Shown: positions 33,425 to 45,625, counted from the stretch's first letter. The stretch is DNA of 46,213 nucleotides from Spirogloea muscicola (GCA_009602725.1 WELB01000081.1:10204-56416), one strand, 5' to 3'. Numbers and translations: made by a program. The notes: generated from the letters alone by a model not told the origin.

Positions 33425-34140
33425 GAGTTAGGGCCGGGTTGCACTGGGTCGGGCGGCCGCGCCGAAGGGTACGCGTTGCGCGTTGTATGGAATGACCGTG
33501 CGTTACATTGGCGCGGGCCCCGGTTGTGGCCGCACGCCACGAGGGCGCCACATCGGACGCTGACTTGCCTGGTGGGCGCGTTAAAGGAGGAAAACGCGCG
33601 CGTTTGCCACGAGGGCGGCCGAAATCGGGACCACCTCCCGAGGTGGTCTCGATTCCGACCCCCCCCCCCCCACCCCGGCCCCGCCCGGAAAGGGACAGCT
33701 GGCGCCAACCCCCTCCAGATACACGAGAATTCAAACACGATCCGCATGGGCAGGCGGCCTCTGCCTCCGTGGCAGCGACACCCCCCTTGACCCGGCGGTC
33801 AAATCAATTCTGGCCGATCGTCCCGGGGTAACCCGGCCCTGAGGGCTGCGTTACGCCGGTCGGTCGGCCTCGCCGAGGGGTACGTGTCGCGCGTTGCATG
33901 GAATGACCGGTGTTACACGGGCGCGGGGCCGGTCGTGGTCGCACACCACGGAGGCGCCACATAGGACGCTGACCAGGACGCCTTTTGGGTGCGTTACCCT
34001 CCAAAAACCCCAAAATTCTGTTACCCATCCGCACGTGCAGGCGGCCTCGGCCTCCGTGGCAGCGACACCCCCTTGACCAGGCGGTCAAAACGATTCTGGC
34101 CGACCGACCCGGTGTAACCCGGCCCTTAGCTGAGACTTAC
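33425..34140. repeat. Two diverged tandem repeat units
   Basis: Unit 1 (about 33425-33835) and unit 2 (about 33836-34120) share landmarks in the same order: GGGTACGYGTYGCGCGTTG, ATGGAATGACCG, GGCGCCACATMGGACGCTGA, GCAGGCGGCCTC, TCCGTGGCAGCGACACCCCC, TCTGGCCGA and GTAACCCGGCCCT. Unit 1 has about 120 bp extra in the middle, including a strong inverted repeat (33617-33660) and a C-run. No protein is recognisable. The nature of the repeat is unknown. Confidence 0.72.
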
Positions 34141-34184
34141 CGAGGCAAGCCGGTCACGGACTGCTGACGCACCTCCCTAAAACA

Positions 34185-35050
34185 TACTTCCTTGCAGGCC
34201 GCGCTTTGGCTGCTGCGGCTTTCGCCGTTGTGACACTTCTTCGGCTGCAGCCCCCTTTGACGTGCGGCTGCTGCTAAAGTGATCATTGATAAGGACGTGA
34301 TTGAAACAGAGGTTAGTGAGTGCTTTGTGGCTACCTGATTCATCGTGTGCTTCAGAGCTTTCTCTGGCCCCTTCGAACTTTGATATATTATTTCTGGGCT
34401 GGCCTCTCACAGCCACTGCCCTTTACTGGAGGCGTCTTCTCTTCAAAGCTTTGAGCAATACCTGCTGTAGCCACTTGCATAGCTGTGTGTCTTCCACAGC
34501 CATCGTACCCTGCGAGGAAGGGCTTTGCAAAGGGATGAGAGAGAGGTTCGGCAGTCGCTGGCTGGACCTTCAGCAGCGGCTTGCACGGTGGGCAATCGAC
34601 GTCGGCAGGGACAGCGACGTGGGCTGCCCAGCTTCAACGTCGCCCGGTCGCTTGCCCAGGTGTCCGTATGCGGCTAGCCAATGCCAACGGTAGCAGGCTC
34701 ACGCAATGCACTTACGGGCAGGCCGTGCCATAGCTGCTGCTTCTGGGTCTCGTCGGGGTGCCTCTTTCAAGCGCTCCCAGGCACTCGCGATACACCAGCG
34801 TGCAGGTCGTGCATTAGCACAGGCTAATGGCTTCCGTGGTGGTGGTTTGGCGCCTCAGCTTAGCTTGTCAGATATGCATGTGCTCACTCGGGGATATTAG
34901 TGTCCCCCTTAGCCAGCTCATTACCCAGTTAACAGGTCATTTGTAAGGCTTGAATTGGCCTCCCTTTCAATTTCATGCGCACCGCGCGCCTTCTCTCTCT
35001 TTTCAGCTGCAAATTACTCCGACATGCGGCTGCTGACTCAGGGTTCTTAA
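34185..35050 (+). mobile_element. Series of degenerate retroelement tails and 3' ends
   Basis: Four decayed pieces. (1) AGRALAAAAF, a frameshift, then FDVRLLLK (34193-34275). (2) A 3' end with GGGCTGGCCTCTCACAGCCA near 34398-34417. (3) A longer copy starting FGSRWLDLQQRLARWAID (near 34549), frameshifted, with RAGRAIAAASGSRRGASF and then a second RAGRALAQANGFRGG ... SDMHVLTRGY-stop near 34900. (4) A D-type 3' UTR piece (GAATTGGCCTCCCTTTC, 34950-34995) joined to a tail NYSDMRLLTQGS-stop near 35049. Confidence 0.72.
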
Positions 35051-35340
35051 GCTCTCATCCGCCGTAGTCTCTTGCATAGCTATGTAATACTGGCGCCTTT
35101 CGCCCCTTTGGACCTTGTGTGTTACATTGAGCTGGCCTCTTTCTTCGTGAGCTGCTCCATTGCTCCCATCCGCAGTGGTTATCTGCTCTCCGGCTTCTTG
35201 GACCTTGTGGTATCTCAATTTCACAGCCATCACCCCTCTTTCGAATAGCTACTGGAATGTCACAGATAGTGCCCCTTTTGAAAGAGCTTCTTCCCTTCTC
35301 GACCTGGTGCTTATCACGCTGGAAAGAAACAGCGCTCTCT

Positions 35341-35412
35341 AAGCAAGGCAATGGCTGTGAGAGGCCAGCCCAAAAGAAATGAACAAGGTTCGAAACGGCC
35401 GGAAATTGCAAA
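35341..35412 (-). mobile_element. Retroelement 3'-end remnant
   Basis: On the minus strand it reads TTTCGAACCTTGTTCATTTC, then TTTTGGGCTGGCCTCTCAC and AGCCATTGCC. No coding part is attached. The sequence from here to about 36000 holds nothing I recognise. Confidence 0.65.
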
Positions 35413-36009
35413 CAAGCGAGGGGAGCGGGAGCAGCAGATCAAAGCCAATGAAAGGGCCACCTTCAAGGTCCAGGTCGGGACAAGACCTGGGCCGGTACGT
35501 ACCCGCGTCACGAGGCTGACGGCCTCATAGCTGATGGGTTCCTGGATCTGAGCAACTTTGGGGAACTTGACCGCAGACACACATGAGCATCCACATCACT
35601 GTTGGCGCTCGTCAGGGCGGAAGCGTTTCAAAGTCGCTGTAGAATATGAAGCATGCCTTCAAAGCTTGTATGAATCACGCTTGCCTGAACAGGGCCGGAT
35701 AACTTGCCCGCACGGACAGGCTGAAGCGTGAAGACAACCTGAACGAGAGGAGGATCTGAAACCCGCCTTCAAGCCCAGACATGGTTTCGTACTGTAAACA
35801 ATAGCCTCCGAAGATGCTTATCAGAATGTTGTTCTACATCTGCTGCACACCTGCCGCCATCAGATTAGCAGGGTATACCTGGCGATAGATCATGCGTCGA
35901 ACTGGACAATCAAGCTTGGGCAGATCAGCAGTCTCCTGAGCCCATAATTAGATGGAGAAAGAACACATTGCATTGAAATGTGATATTGCATGGTATACGT
36001 GGTACCTAA

Positions 36010-36660
36010 ACAAGCCGCGCTGTTTCTCTACCCACCCTGGATGTAGCGATGTTTACATGGCTGGAATGTCAGTGCCGCAGGAAAGGTCTGACAGGTACCT
36101 GGAGATTAGACCCCACGTTTGGCCGACAATGACTAGGCTGTCAGTGCCGTAGGAGAGGCTTGACATGTGCCTGGAGACGGGATTCTTTACCAGGCTGACG
36201 ACTGGGAGAATTGATTCCTTCCTCGAGCTGAGAGCGGCGCACCCCGGAGTCGTGACGCGCGAGACAGCCTGGTGCTGGCGCTGGTACGGCGAGGGGAAGC
36301 GGCAGCGGTGTAGACTACCTTGACGGCATCGTTAGCGGCCGTTGATTTTGACGTGGACAATAGACCGTCAGTTGCGATTGACGGGGCATTGACGGGGGAC
36401 CGTCCGGTGTGGTGGTGGTTGTCCGTGTGGTCCACGTCAACATCAGCGGACGCTAGCGATGCCGTTAAGGTAGTCTACACAGCTGCAGCCTCCTTTCGCC
36501 GTTTCAGCGCCAGCACCAGGTTCCTGCGGCACGGACAGTAGATTTGTTGTCAGCCGGATGAGGTGTCTAGTCTCCAGGCATCTGTCAAGCCATTCCAGCG
36601 GCACTGACAATCTGGCCATATGAGCATCGTGACACTGCATACACTCCTCATTACACTCTA
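36010..36660. mobile_element. Foldback (long terminal inverted repeat) element
   Basis: Left arm about 36040-36355 and right arm about 36440-36650 are inverted copies. Shared blocks from outside in are TGTCAGTGCCGC, TGACAGRTRCCTGGAGA, CCTGGTGCTGGCGCTG, GTGTAGACTACCTTRACGGC and TTGACGTGGAC. The spacer (about 36356-36435) is GC-rich with repeated GACGG motifs. The left arm contains an internal duplication of the GTCAGTGCCG block. There is no transposase frame. It is a non-autonomous element by structure. Confidence 0.72.
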
Positions 36661-36894
36661 CAGGTGAGCATGCTTATCACTGCAGTATGCCACTCTTCAC
36701 CCCTGGCGACCTGTCTATTTCGGTTGGCTTGCAACAACCTATCCCTACACGCACTTAGTTTATCTTACAGCCAACAAAATACAAAGTTGTAAGTTTTGGA
36801 AACCCTTGCATCTGGAACACGTCTCGACGATAAACTCAGCATGCCAATCACTGTATGAGATATTCTCGATCAGCAGCCGTGACTTTGCCACGAG

Positions 36895-36990
36895 CTTGTA
36901 GAGCAAGCGCGGCCAGATGAACTGGTGGCTGGGAGAGGCCAGCCCAACAGAATGGACAAGGTCTGAGGAGTGAACAAACAATAAATACCG
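36895..36990 (-). mobile_element. Subfamily E retroelement 3' end
   Basis: On the minus strand it reads CAGACCTTGTCCATTCTGTT, hairpin GGGCTGGCCTCTCCCAGCC, CCAGTTCATCTGGCCGCGC. It matches the E ends at about 6085-6150 (minus) and 16680-16745 (plus). No coding tail remains. Confidence 0.7.
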
Positions 36991-36999
36991 TATAAGGCG

Positions 37000-39900
37000 T
37001 GCTATAAGCTTGGTAAACAACAGCCCTGCTTGATGTTCCTGAGGTACACCTCTCATTTGCACGTCATACGACTGAAATGGAAGTCGAAGTCACCCAACCT
37101 ACAGCAATGAAACTATTTAAGAAGTAGACTATAGATATATTGGACTCTACCTCTGAGCCGTTGATCCTGCTTGCATTCTTACCATTAGAGGAGAGGAGTA
37201 TGCAAGGCAGATCCTCAGCAGACGTACTCTGGATTTGCATGTCACCAACCCCTTTCTGCTGCCTCACCATTTCTGACTCAGTGTCTTTTTGTGGCGATGC
37301 GTCCGACTTGAATTGTAGTGAATGCTTTCCTTGTCAGAAGAGCTCTGCTCATATTCCTGCTCACACAGTCAAATGGTTCACCAGAAGGGCTCTATGGACA
37401 CCTGTAGCACCGAGGAGATGTACCTGACCAGGATAATTTCTGGCCCCAAATGCCAAGCTCCAACCATACGAGTTCATAAGCGCTCGACGTTGGAGGTCGG
37501 GCATTTAGCAAATTTGCCATTGGAGACTCGATAACAGCCCAGGAGGAGCGAGATAAAGCGAGCACAGGTTGGAAACGGCGTCTGTAAATTTGCATTTCTG
37601 TATGCATACCAATACGCCTTAGTTAATGCACTTGCAGCAGGCCACAGAACGGTAGCAGGGGTGAATTTGGCTTCATGACAACGCACAATTTGAGCCGAAA
37701 TGAGCAGTCATAGCTGCTCGGACGGCCTTCCATCCCCCTAGCGTGCCAAGATCAGCATGCCCTCTGACACATTGCAATGTGTGCTAACCTCCTAATTTGG
37801 TAATTGGGCCCGTGCGTTCGTGGTCAAGGGCCTGATCATGTCGACATAAAGCTAGTGCCACAGCCCAAAAGCTCGCGTTATTGCCGAAAAGAGTGTACAG
37901 AAGGACAAGTCAACTGCTTGAGTTTCAAACATCAAACAATCTGGCAGAAGAAGTAGAGAATACCTGCTCAAAGCTCTAGAGTCGACTTTAGTGCTCTCTG
38001 TAGCCCTCATCAACAGTGCATTCATGGTCAATGCAGGCTGATGCTGTAACGTCCCCTCCCGTTTGGGCGTGCCAAACGGTACCGGTCAACTTTTACAAAC
38101 GGTGTCGTGCCATCGATACAAATGGTCCACCAACGGGATATCTCAGCGGTCCGAGGCCCTGAGGCTTTGTGCAGCGTGTCCACGTGGGTTCGTACCGCGC
38201 GTGCACGTAGGCATTTTTTCGGGAGTCATGCTCCGTCCGGGGTGGTATGGTGCGTCCCACCAGACCCTCCGAAGAGTCACCGCCTTTCAGCGGTGCCTTA
38301 GGGTAAGACTTCGGCTGCGCAGTATGCGCGAGTACGCGCCGTGAGCGCTGGCATTTCACTGTATATGGGGCTAGGCTCCAAAATCCCCTAGGTCCGAACT
38401 CCATTTAAAGGCGACGTACTAACCCCTGTTTGTGTAGAGGGATCAGGACGTCACAGAGGCTGCTCAGTTCGCCCTTGTCCACAACCGAAACGAAAAGCTG
38501 CTGGGAATTTGATCTACAGAAGCAGACATCAAGAAACCTACTTCGAGGAGCGTACCTCAAGGTGCAGCTGACCTGCAGGCAAGACACTCGGCAACATCTT
38601 CTGAGCATAGCCGAAGGATATGTGGATACCACGACTGCAGCATGCCAGCCTGAAATCCCAGCTTGCAAGCCTAGTTGGGCTTGGTACTATGGGCAAGGTT
38701 TTGTCGCTGCCTGACTCTGAGGCTCTTGTGCTTGTCAGAATCAAAAGCGCCTACCTTCTTCTCTATAGTCCATGTATCTGACTTCAGCTGCTCACTGACC
38801 AGACCAACAAAAGATGCCCCCTCTACACTCCACCCAAGCCCTTGGACTAACATCAGACTTCTCAGCCTTCAAGCACGTCAAACATCGTCTTACCTCCAAA
38901 ATTGACTCCTTGTTGTGCTTTCATAAATGCATGTGGAAATGAGGATCTGAGAACAGATCCTGCAACAAGAACTGTAAACATAAGCATGAGCAGCTTTGCG
39001 TCAGTGCCGAATGCTGCACTATCAATGCTGCACCCAGGAATGATTCTTCGTTCTTGGGCTAGGAGTTGCCGCAATGTTGAAGCAGTTGCTCCAAGCTTGT
39101 TGGCTTGCTCTGTAAACACTTAGGCCCATCTCTTGTCCAAGCCAGGACCTTCACTTCTTGGTACTGGGCACTGCGGGCTTTGACTACACCATCTGCTTGG
39201 CAATTTACAAGATAGCCCTACAGGTGGCACAACTAGCTACACTCCTTCCCTGTAAGACAGTTTTTAGGGTCGAGGATTGACTTTAGATTGAGCAGAGTGA
39301 CTGCCATTTGCTTTCAGCAAAATCCAGAAATGAAGGCTGGAAACTTATAAGATTTCATCTGTCCAATTGTCAGACATACGAAGCCGCTGCATTCAGTGCT
39401 TTGCAACTTGACGATTTGGACAGAAATTATGGAGGTGCTCTCACTAACTTGCAAACTTTCTCCATGCACTGGCTTGAGCACGACGTGTTGTCTGGGCTGG
39501 TGAATACTTGAGTACCACAGAAGCCATTCCCACTGCAATGTGATACCACTATTAAGGTCTAGCTTAGTTTCTGTCTTTGCCTATACGAACAAAATGCCTT
39601 GCTCATGTAGCGTGATTCTTCTAGCTCCTCAAGGAATGGAGTGTATATCAAGTGATGGAGGGCCTGTGTGGCTAAGTAGAAAGGCAAGCACACCGACATA
39701 TGTACATCACCTGCTGCTAAGCTGACCCGCTCAGTAAGCACATGTCAGCACATAGAGGTCGCTAACTGATGCCCGAACACTGGATGCCAATCGACATCAA
39801 GGATAGGAGCAAGAAAGCAAATGACATGAAAGGAAGGTACTGGAGCAGCACCTGCAGTAGTTTGTTTTGCAGTTTGGCAGAGAGGTAGAGTTGCACAAGG

Positions 39901-41360
39901 TCTTGTTGTTTGTAAAGACAACAGTATAGCAGCCCCCAGTGCTGAGCAAAGAGAGACACGGTTATCATCAGTAAGCACTCTGCTGCTCACCTACGCACGA
40001 AGCAGCATGACAGAAGTAACAGAACAATCGACGTATATTCGAAATGTTAAATTCATTTGAAGCTGTAGAAGCACCTAGGGTCTGACCTACACAGCTTTGA
40101 GACCTATGCCATGACATGGCATTGGATGTGAGCTGGTGATGGGATAAGAGTGTCAAAGCACAACGAGCTCATGCTTGGTCATAGCATCTATACTTACCTG
40201 TTGCAAGTAAGATGGTAGCAACCAGAATTCCACTGAGGATTTACTGGGGGATCATCCGATGGAAAGGCATTCTTGCACGGTCTTCCAGGATGCGGAAAGG
40301 CTGTGCAAGTGCCATTCCTGCAGCCAAACAGAAGTGAAGTTACATGGACAAGCACACATCTCTTCATGGTCAGGCTGCCACGTTATTGAATGATGGTCAA
40401 TCTAGACTTGTACCCATGGTTAGGCAAGTCACATATGACTTGCCAAGGGACATGGTACAGTACTGAACCACTACATCAATGTCGCTGTGGGATGAGATAC
40501 TGCGTTCCCATTGAACAACCTGCAGAGATGATCTTGGCATTGGCCAAAAGCTCCAGAACAGGGGGCACCATTGATTGCTTGCTGTGTCACGCAACTTCCC
40601 TTCCTGCAGCAGACGGATGAAACTTTTAATATTTTTCATCCACTCCCATGAAGCGAAAGCTGACTCCACCATCGAGAATACCTAGCAACTCAGGGAAGCC
40701 ACTAGTCCATTCTGCAAGCCTGCAGCCAAGCTTTTGACACGGTATCCTTCTCTCACGACATGCATTGATTTGTCAATTGATCACTTATTCCTTGTACTCA
40801 GGCATTACAGAAATGCTGAGCACCTAGCCACAGCAATTTGTAGCTCATCACGTCCACGTGCTAAGTCAGCAAGTCTTCTCAAGCCTGCTTGCAAGACTGC
40901 GCTTTGAGTACAAGGCAGTCAAGTACCCATCACAAGAAAGCTCCTGCTGGCAGAACTGAGCATCATCACGCCAAACGGGTGGGTAATATACAGGGTATAT
41001 CCAGCAAGGACTTTGTGCAGGCTGGACGACATGCAAGCATCTCCCACTCCTGCAGCATCATGTGCACACAGGGGTCAGGTCTCCAGAAGGAGCTACTCCC
41101 AGAGGGCCTGCTTTGAGCTGATATGGTCTGGGTTATGCTAGAACCTTTTGCACACGTCAAGCATATCTCAGATGTATTTGTAGACAAATACATGTGAGGA
41201 GAAGTCCTTGTTCACCTGCATACTACGGAAGCACAGTCGGAATCGTCAGAATCTACGTCATTGGGGCATTCTGTGGTACTTCCTTCTGTGGTGCACTCAG
41301 CTGGCAAGACACAACAAAGTGAGGGAGCTGCCATGTCATGCAGATTAGAAGGTCAGGACC
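37000..41360 (-). other. Unresolved region with minus-strand exon-like fragments (Cys-rich and hydrophobic)
   Basis: I could not assemble one gene here. Candidate minus-strand exons with plausible splice sites are ECTTEGSTTECPNDVDSDDS ... VVCR (near 41300-41220), HKVLAGYTLYITHPFGVMML (near 41000), SGFPELLGILDGGVSFRFMG (near 40700-40640), CRNGTCTAFPHPGRPCKNAF ... SGCYHLTCN (near 40325-40205), a hydrophobic run LLQVLLQYLPFMSFAFLLLS (near 39840), and a stretch with LLMLMFTVLVAGSV (38985 region) plus the frame 38853-38671. The first candidate follows the Pro-rich C-terminus of the LRR gene, where a GTATTTG donor is possible. These may be further 3' exons of that gene, giving an extracellular Cys-rich part and a membrane anchor, or a separate secreted protein. 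Confidence 0.3.
38035..38462. mobile_element. Small element with 11-bp terminal inverted repeats
   Basis: The ends are CTGTAACGTCC (38044-38054) and GGACGTCACAG (38446-38456), inverted with one mismatch. AGGCTG occurs at 38035-38040 and 38457-38462, a candidate target duplication, although 3 nt separate it from the left end. The interior is GC-richer than its surroundings and has no recognisable protein. It may be a MITE-like element or a solo LTR. Confidence 0.5.
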
Positions 41361-41388
41361 TGTCTACAGAGCTGGTGCACCTCTGGCA

Positions 41389-44300
41389 TCACCTGCCAAA
41401 TATGAGTGCTGGACAAATACCAGGTGGTTGAGGTGGGGATGGTGGAGGTGGCGGCGGCGGCGAAGGTGGTGGTGGCACAGGAACACCGTAAAATAGCTGG
41501 CACTCAACATTCGGCCTCTGGCCTGCACTAGGCATGTGACCGCCTGTGGTGAAGCCAAAGCAGTTCTTTGTGAAGTTAAGGAACACCCCCTTGGCTGTAA
41601 TGTTGGGCTGCATGCCCGTAAGGTAATTTGAGGCCACACTGAGTGTCTTGAGAGCTGTGGAGTTGATCAGGGGGATGAGTGACATGGGGAAGCTGCCACT
41701 GAAGTGGTTGTCATTTAAGCGCCTGCAGGGCAGGATTATCCTCTCAGCACGCTGCTTGCTATTAAGTGAATTGAGGGTTAAGCAAACCCCCTGACACCAT
41801 GGAACAGAAACGGCAATAACAATGGCATGCAAACCAAAGAGAGATCGAACAACAGCAGTATGGTGACTCTGTTGAATTTGAATGAGTCATTACTTACAAC
41901 AAAGTCAACTTCTTGAGGCTTGTCCCAAGACTTGCTGGTATTGTTCCATTGAGTTCGTTCCCATTGAGTATCCTGCCATGAGACTCTCAGCCTGCTCAGT
42001 GGCCAGCTGAAACAGCACTTCTCAATGTCTAGGGTGGCCCTGCTTTGAACAACAAGATTGACAAGCACTCGGCCAGACAGTCCCTAGCCACCAATGCCTG
42101 CAAGACTAGCACTTGCCGGGGTCCAATGCAGTTTGTGAACATACAGCAACTGCAGATTTGTGAGGCCAGTCACATAAGAAGGAAACGGCTGCTCAGTCAG
42201 GTTGTTCCGAGAGGCGTCACTGCCACGTGACTAATGGCATGTATCAGCTGTTTATAGAGACATTAGTGACATGTAGCGATAGGGCTCATGATGTTGTCAG
42301 GTGCACTGGTGTGACAAGGTCCATGGTAGCAGTACATGCTGGCCAAGCTTCCTATATCACAGTCTGCCTGTGAGAGGCTAGCAGAGTAAAGATGTCCATG
42401 CTTTCACTTCAAGCTGCCTTCGTGGGGGGTAAAGTATGGCATAGGCATGAACGTGCTTCATTCTGATGCAGTAGTTGTTGTCACTGCGGGAAGTCTAAGG
42501 GTTCGGGGTTAGGTAAAGGGGTTTAGGGCTTAGCAACGGTAGCATGCTTACAGGACTGTTAGGAACTGGAGCTTGCCGATGGAACTTGACAATGCCGAGA
42601 TAGCATTGCCACCCACAACACTGAGGAAGATGGAACAAGTGCCCACTATCGTCAAAGGCCACACTGCAATCAGCTAACAGCTTTGCAACCAAGAACCTTG
42701 AGACGCTTGAGAGAAAGGGAATTTTTCCGTACAGCTTCTGCAACCCCGTGAGTCGATTCAATGTGCTGGGCAGAGGTCCACTCAGCTTGTTATCATTGAC
42801 AATACTGCAAAAACAGGCGGAAGTCCCTGAGGATCGTGACAAACCGACTTAAGCATTGCAAGCTATCACCAACCTGTGTGCCCTTTGTAACCTGACAATC
42901 CATGAAAGGATAATAAGTAAGAAAGCAACACTAGTACACTATGCAGCCCTGAAATGTCCACCATATGCTTCACACAAGTGGCAAACTACAATATTCAATT
43001 TTGGCGGGCTAGATTTGATGCTTTCTAGGATTCTCAAGCACTTTGCAGAGTTGCTTTCTCAGAATATTACTCACAATATCGCAAGCTTTGTTAGTGCATT
43101 GATTGAAGATGGTATTTCGCCAGTCAGTAGATTGTAAGCAAGATGCCTGGAGCATATTCCAAGAGAATGTCAAGACAACCCGCTTCGTCAGTGAACCAAA
43201 TAAAGGCAAGCAGTCTTCAATATTACTGACCAGAAGAATCTTGTGAGGCACAAATGCTCCTTGGTCATCGGCCTCACAATATGAAAGAGGAGGAGGAGGA
43301 GGAGCGGAGCCATGGAGGAAAAGTCATGGATGCAAACTTGTATTTTTTATGTGAGCTCTCTCACAGTAGCAAAAACCATGGATGCAGATGGTTTTGACCA
43401 TAAGAGCTCTCTGGTCTGGACGGAGACCACTGCCTTGACAGCACAAGAACCTCAGAATCTGCTTACAACAGTGTCAGATTCTTCAGGTTGCCAATGGAAG
43501 TGGGAATTGGCCCGTTCAGGCTGTTGTTATCCAAGTTCCTGAAAGAGGGTCCAAGAAATGGCACTCCAAATTTGAGGATGTTATGCCCTAGAATACCAAT
43601 TTGCGCAAGGTTGGCCACCTACATTTTGATCACTATCGACAGTCATCATCTCTCCTCAAACACCCCATGGATACTCCCCCTTACTTTCAGGAGTGAGACG
43701 TCACTCTACACATGAGCTCCAGCACCACATGATCACGCAGATGCAGTCATTTTTGCGAAATTTCCATGTCAGAGGTCTTCATAGGATATATACATACAGC
43801 AGACTGAGATTGTGAAGGCTTCCTATGCTGGAAGGGATCTGTCCAAAGAGCCGATTCCCGTATAGGTGCCTGCAAATATGCAACAGCAACTTTTGGATGA
43901 GGACCAAACCCTTTCACCAACCAAGAGCCGGGCATTACAAGGTCCACCTGCCTCTTCATTGCTGCATGCTCCGCAAGAAGCTTAATTTTAATGACAATCC
44001 AGCATGATGCACACGTGACACCCTGGTGACTGGTAAGGCCACCTTGAGGACTTACAATGTATTGAGGTATTCGAGGTTCCCTATGTTGTATGGAATCGCT
44101 GTATTGATGCCAAGGTTGATGAGTTGTCTGAACACACGCACAACGTGTGTGTCACATGCCGGTCCGCCGAGTACAAAAGCTGAGGCAGCAGGCACGAAAG
44201 TCTGGTTCGCTTGGGGAAGAGTCAGGCTAGGGTGGTGACACTCACAATGCGGAGACCCTGTGAGAGGGGATGTCGCAGGTGATGCCATACCAGGCGCAGC

Positions 44301-45440
44301 TGCCCGGGGCGGTGGTGCAATTTGCACACGGGTCTGTTCCTTGCCAGGTTGCTAGCTGAGAAGGTGGATTGAGCTGCGATAGCTTGAAATCTCGAAGAGG
44401 AGCATCTGTCACAGATGGTCAGCCAGTGGATTCTGAGCAAGTTGCAAAGTGGCGAAAGTTGAGGTGATGTCGAGTCACTTGACTCGTCTGCTATGACAAG
44501 ATCAACTTCGCCAAAGCACTGAAGCATTGTAGAGTTTGACGCACCATGACAATTGATTCAAGCACCTTACATCTTAGGTATTTGCATGCAACACGAGCTC
44601 GCTGACAGGGTGGTTCATCAGACAGCCACTTCGTCTTACGGGCACCACTGTGAAGAGTATCATAACCCTGTCAAAGCTGTCAGCCTCTCAGTGGCGGCAA
44701 GAAGCTCACAATCTGGGCTGGTTGTCTGGAGCAACTTCCTTGACGGGCCCCCACTTCCAGATGCAGCAGCAACCTGTGCCAGAGGCACCACCTGGTGCCA
44801 CAATCAATGCACGATAAAGACGACATATGACTCTATGCTGGTGGGGCAGCCAGAAGCTTGCTGCTGTTCGTCCAAGCCAAGGCGTGTGTTTCGCGGCTGC
44901 TGTGCCAGCACAGTGGGGGCTTGCAGCAGCAGGCGTGTCATGGGCGCAACATTGGCCAAGTAGCTCTGTCACAAGTGTCTCCTGAGCTCAGTGAGCAGAC
45001 TTCTGCATGATACCATGATGACCACCACAGTTCAGGACCGAAGGAGAGCAACACCACGGTGGCATCTCCACGACTGGAACGCTCAGGTGCACTACCGAGA
45101 AGATAAGGACTGCTCGGGCGGGGAGAGGTCTAGAGCTGCTCACATCCTCGGTGGAGGTGGCATGCTGCTGCAGGGCTGCCGCCACGGTCGCTGCAGGTGG
45201 AGATGAGAGAGAGTCGTCAGATGGAGGCTTGTAGTGGAGCTTCGAAAACCCAGGGTCCTCCTGGTCAGCATGCCCTGGAAGGCCCAGGGAATGCATAGGA
45301 TGCGTGCTGCGTGCTAAAGCGTGAACCCCAAAGCCTGCAGCCCGCGCGGAGAGCAGCGCGCGAGCGCTGTCCAGCGCGGGGGCGCGGGGCGCCTCAACGG
45401 CGGCGAGCAGCAGCGCCAGCGCCGCGGGCGCGAGCGCCAT
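41389..45440 (-). CDS. Secreted leucine-rich-repeat protein with hydroxyproline-rich C-terminus
   Basis: A putative signal peptide starts at 45440 (MALAPAALALLLAAVEAP). An LRR N-cap exon near 44400-44265 reads LATWQGTDPCANCTTAPG and SCAWYGITCD. LRRs of the xLxxNxLxGxIPxxIGxLxxL type then occur about one per exon: near 44100, 43860 (GNRLFGQIPSSIGSLHNL), 43530 (NNSLNGPIPTSIGNLKNL), 43145 (YNLLTGEIPSSINALTKL), 42800 (DNKLSGPLPSTLNRLTGL), 42610, 42205 and 41965 (NGNELNGTIPASLGTSLKKL). The last exon adds NDNHFSGSFPMSLIPLI and a PPPPSPPPPPPPSPPQPP run, ending FGR-stop at 41389. The proline run suggests a cell-wall glycoprotein resembling LRR-extensins. Exons between 45440 and 44530 are not well defined, and a donor in the Pro run could extend the gene downstream. 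Confidence 0.75.
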
Positions 45441-45539
45441 GGCGCCGGGGCGGGCGCGTGGGCGGGGCGGCGGGGAGGAGGTGGCGGCTCTGGACCAGCC
45501 CCCGGCCCCTTTCGGACGAGCTCACGTTCCAAGGAAGGA

Positions 45540-45625
45540 GGTTGCTTAAGAAGGCATTCTTGTTCCTGGGCTGGAGACGGTCACAGCCATCGCCCGCTGC
45601 TGGAAGAGTCGTGCTTCCTGACGAC
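45540..45625 (+). mobile_element. Retroelement 3'-end remnant upstream of the LRR gene
   Basis: CTTGTTCCTGGGCTGGAGAC, then GGTCACAGCCATCGCC, TGCTGGAAGAGTCGTGCTTC. It resembles the remnant at 22376-22445. The hairpin keeps GGCTG and CAGCC with a longer loop. It starts about 100 bp upstream of the LRR gene ATG. Confidence 0.65.

Noticed and set aside
32662-33495. 277-residue plus-strand open frame over the FREE1 first exon
   Set aside because: Antisense to a first exon whose product matches FREE1. The content is low-complexity Arg/Gly/Ala and it crosses a retroelement remnant.
33425-34140. LTR pair of a retrotransposon
   Set aside because: The units are directly adjacent with no internal region, coding sequence, primer site or clear TG...CA ends.
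37064-37686. Several 60-95 residue frames on both strands
   Set aside because: No family similarity was recognised and the coding signal is weak. They are left inside the unresolved region entry.
42493-42535. Telomere-like GGGTTCGGGGTTAGG and GGTTTAGGG motifs
   Set aside because: Too short and irregular for an interstitial telomere; it lies within an LRR-gene intron.
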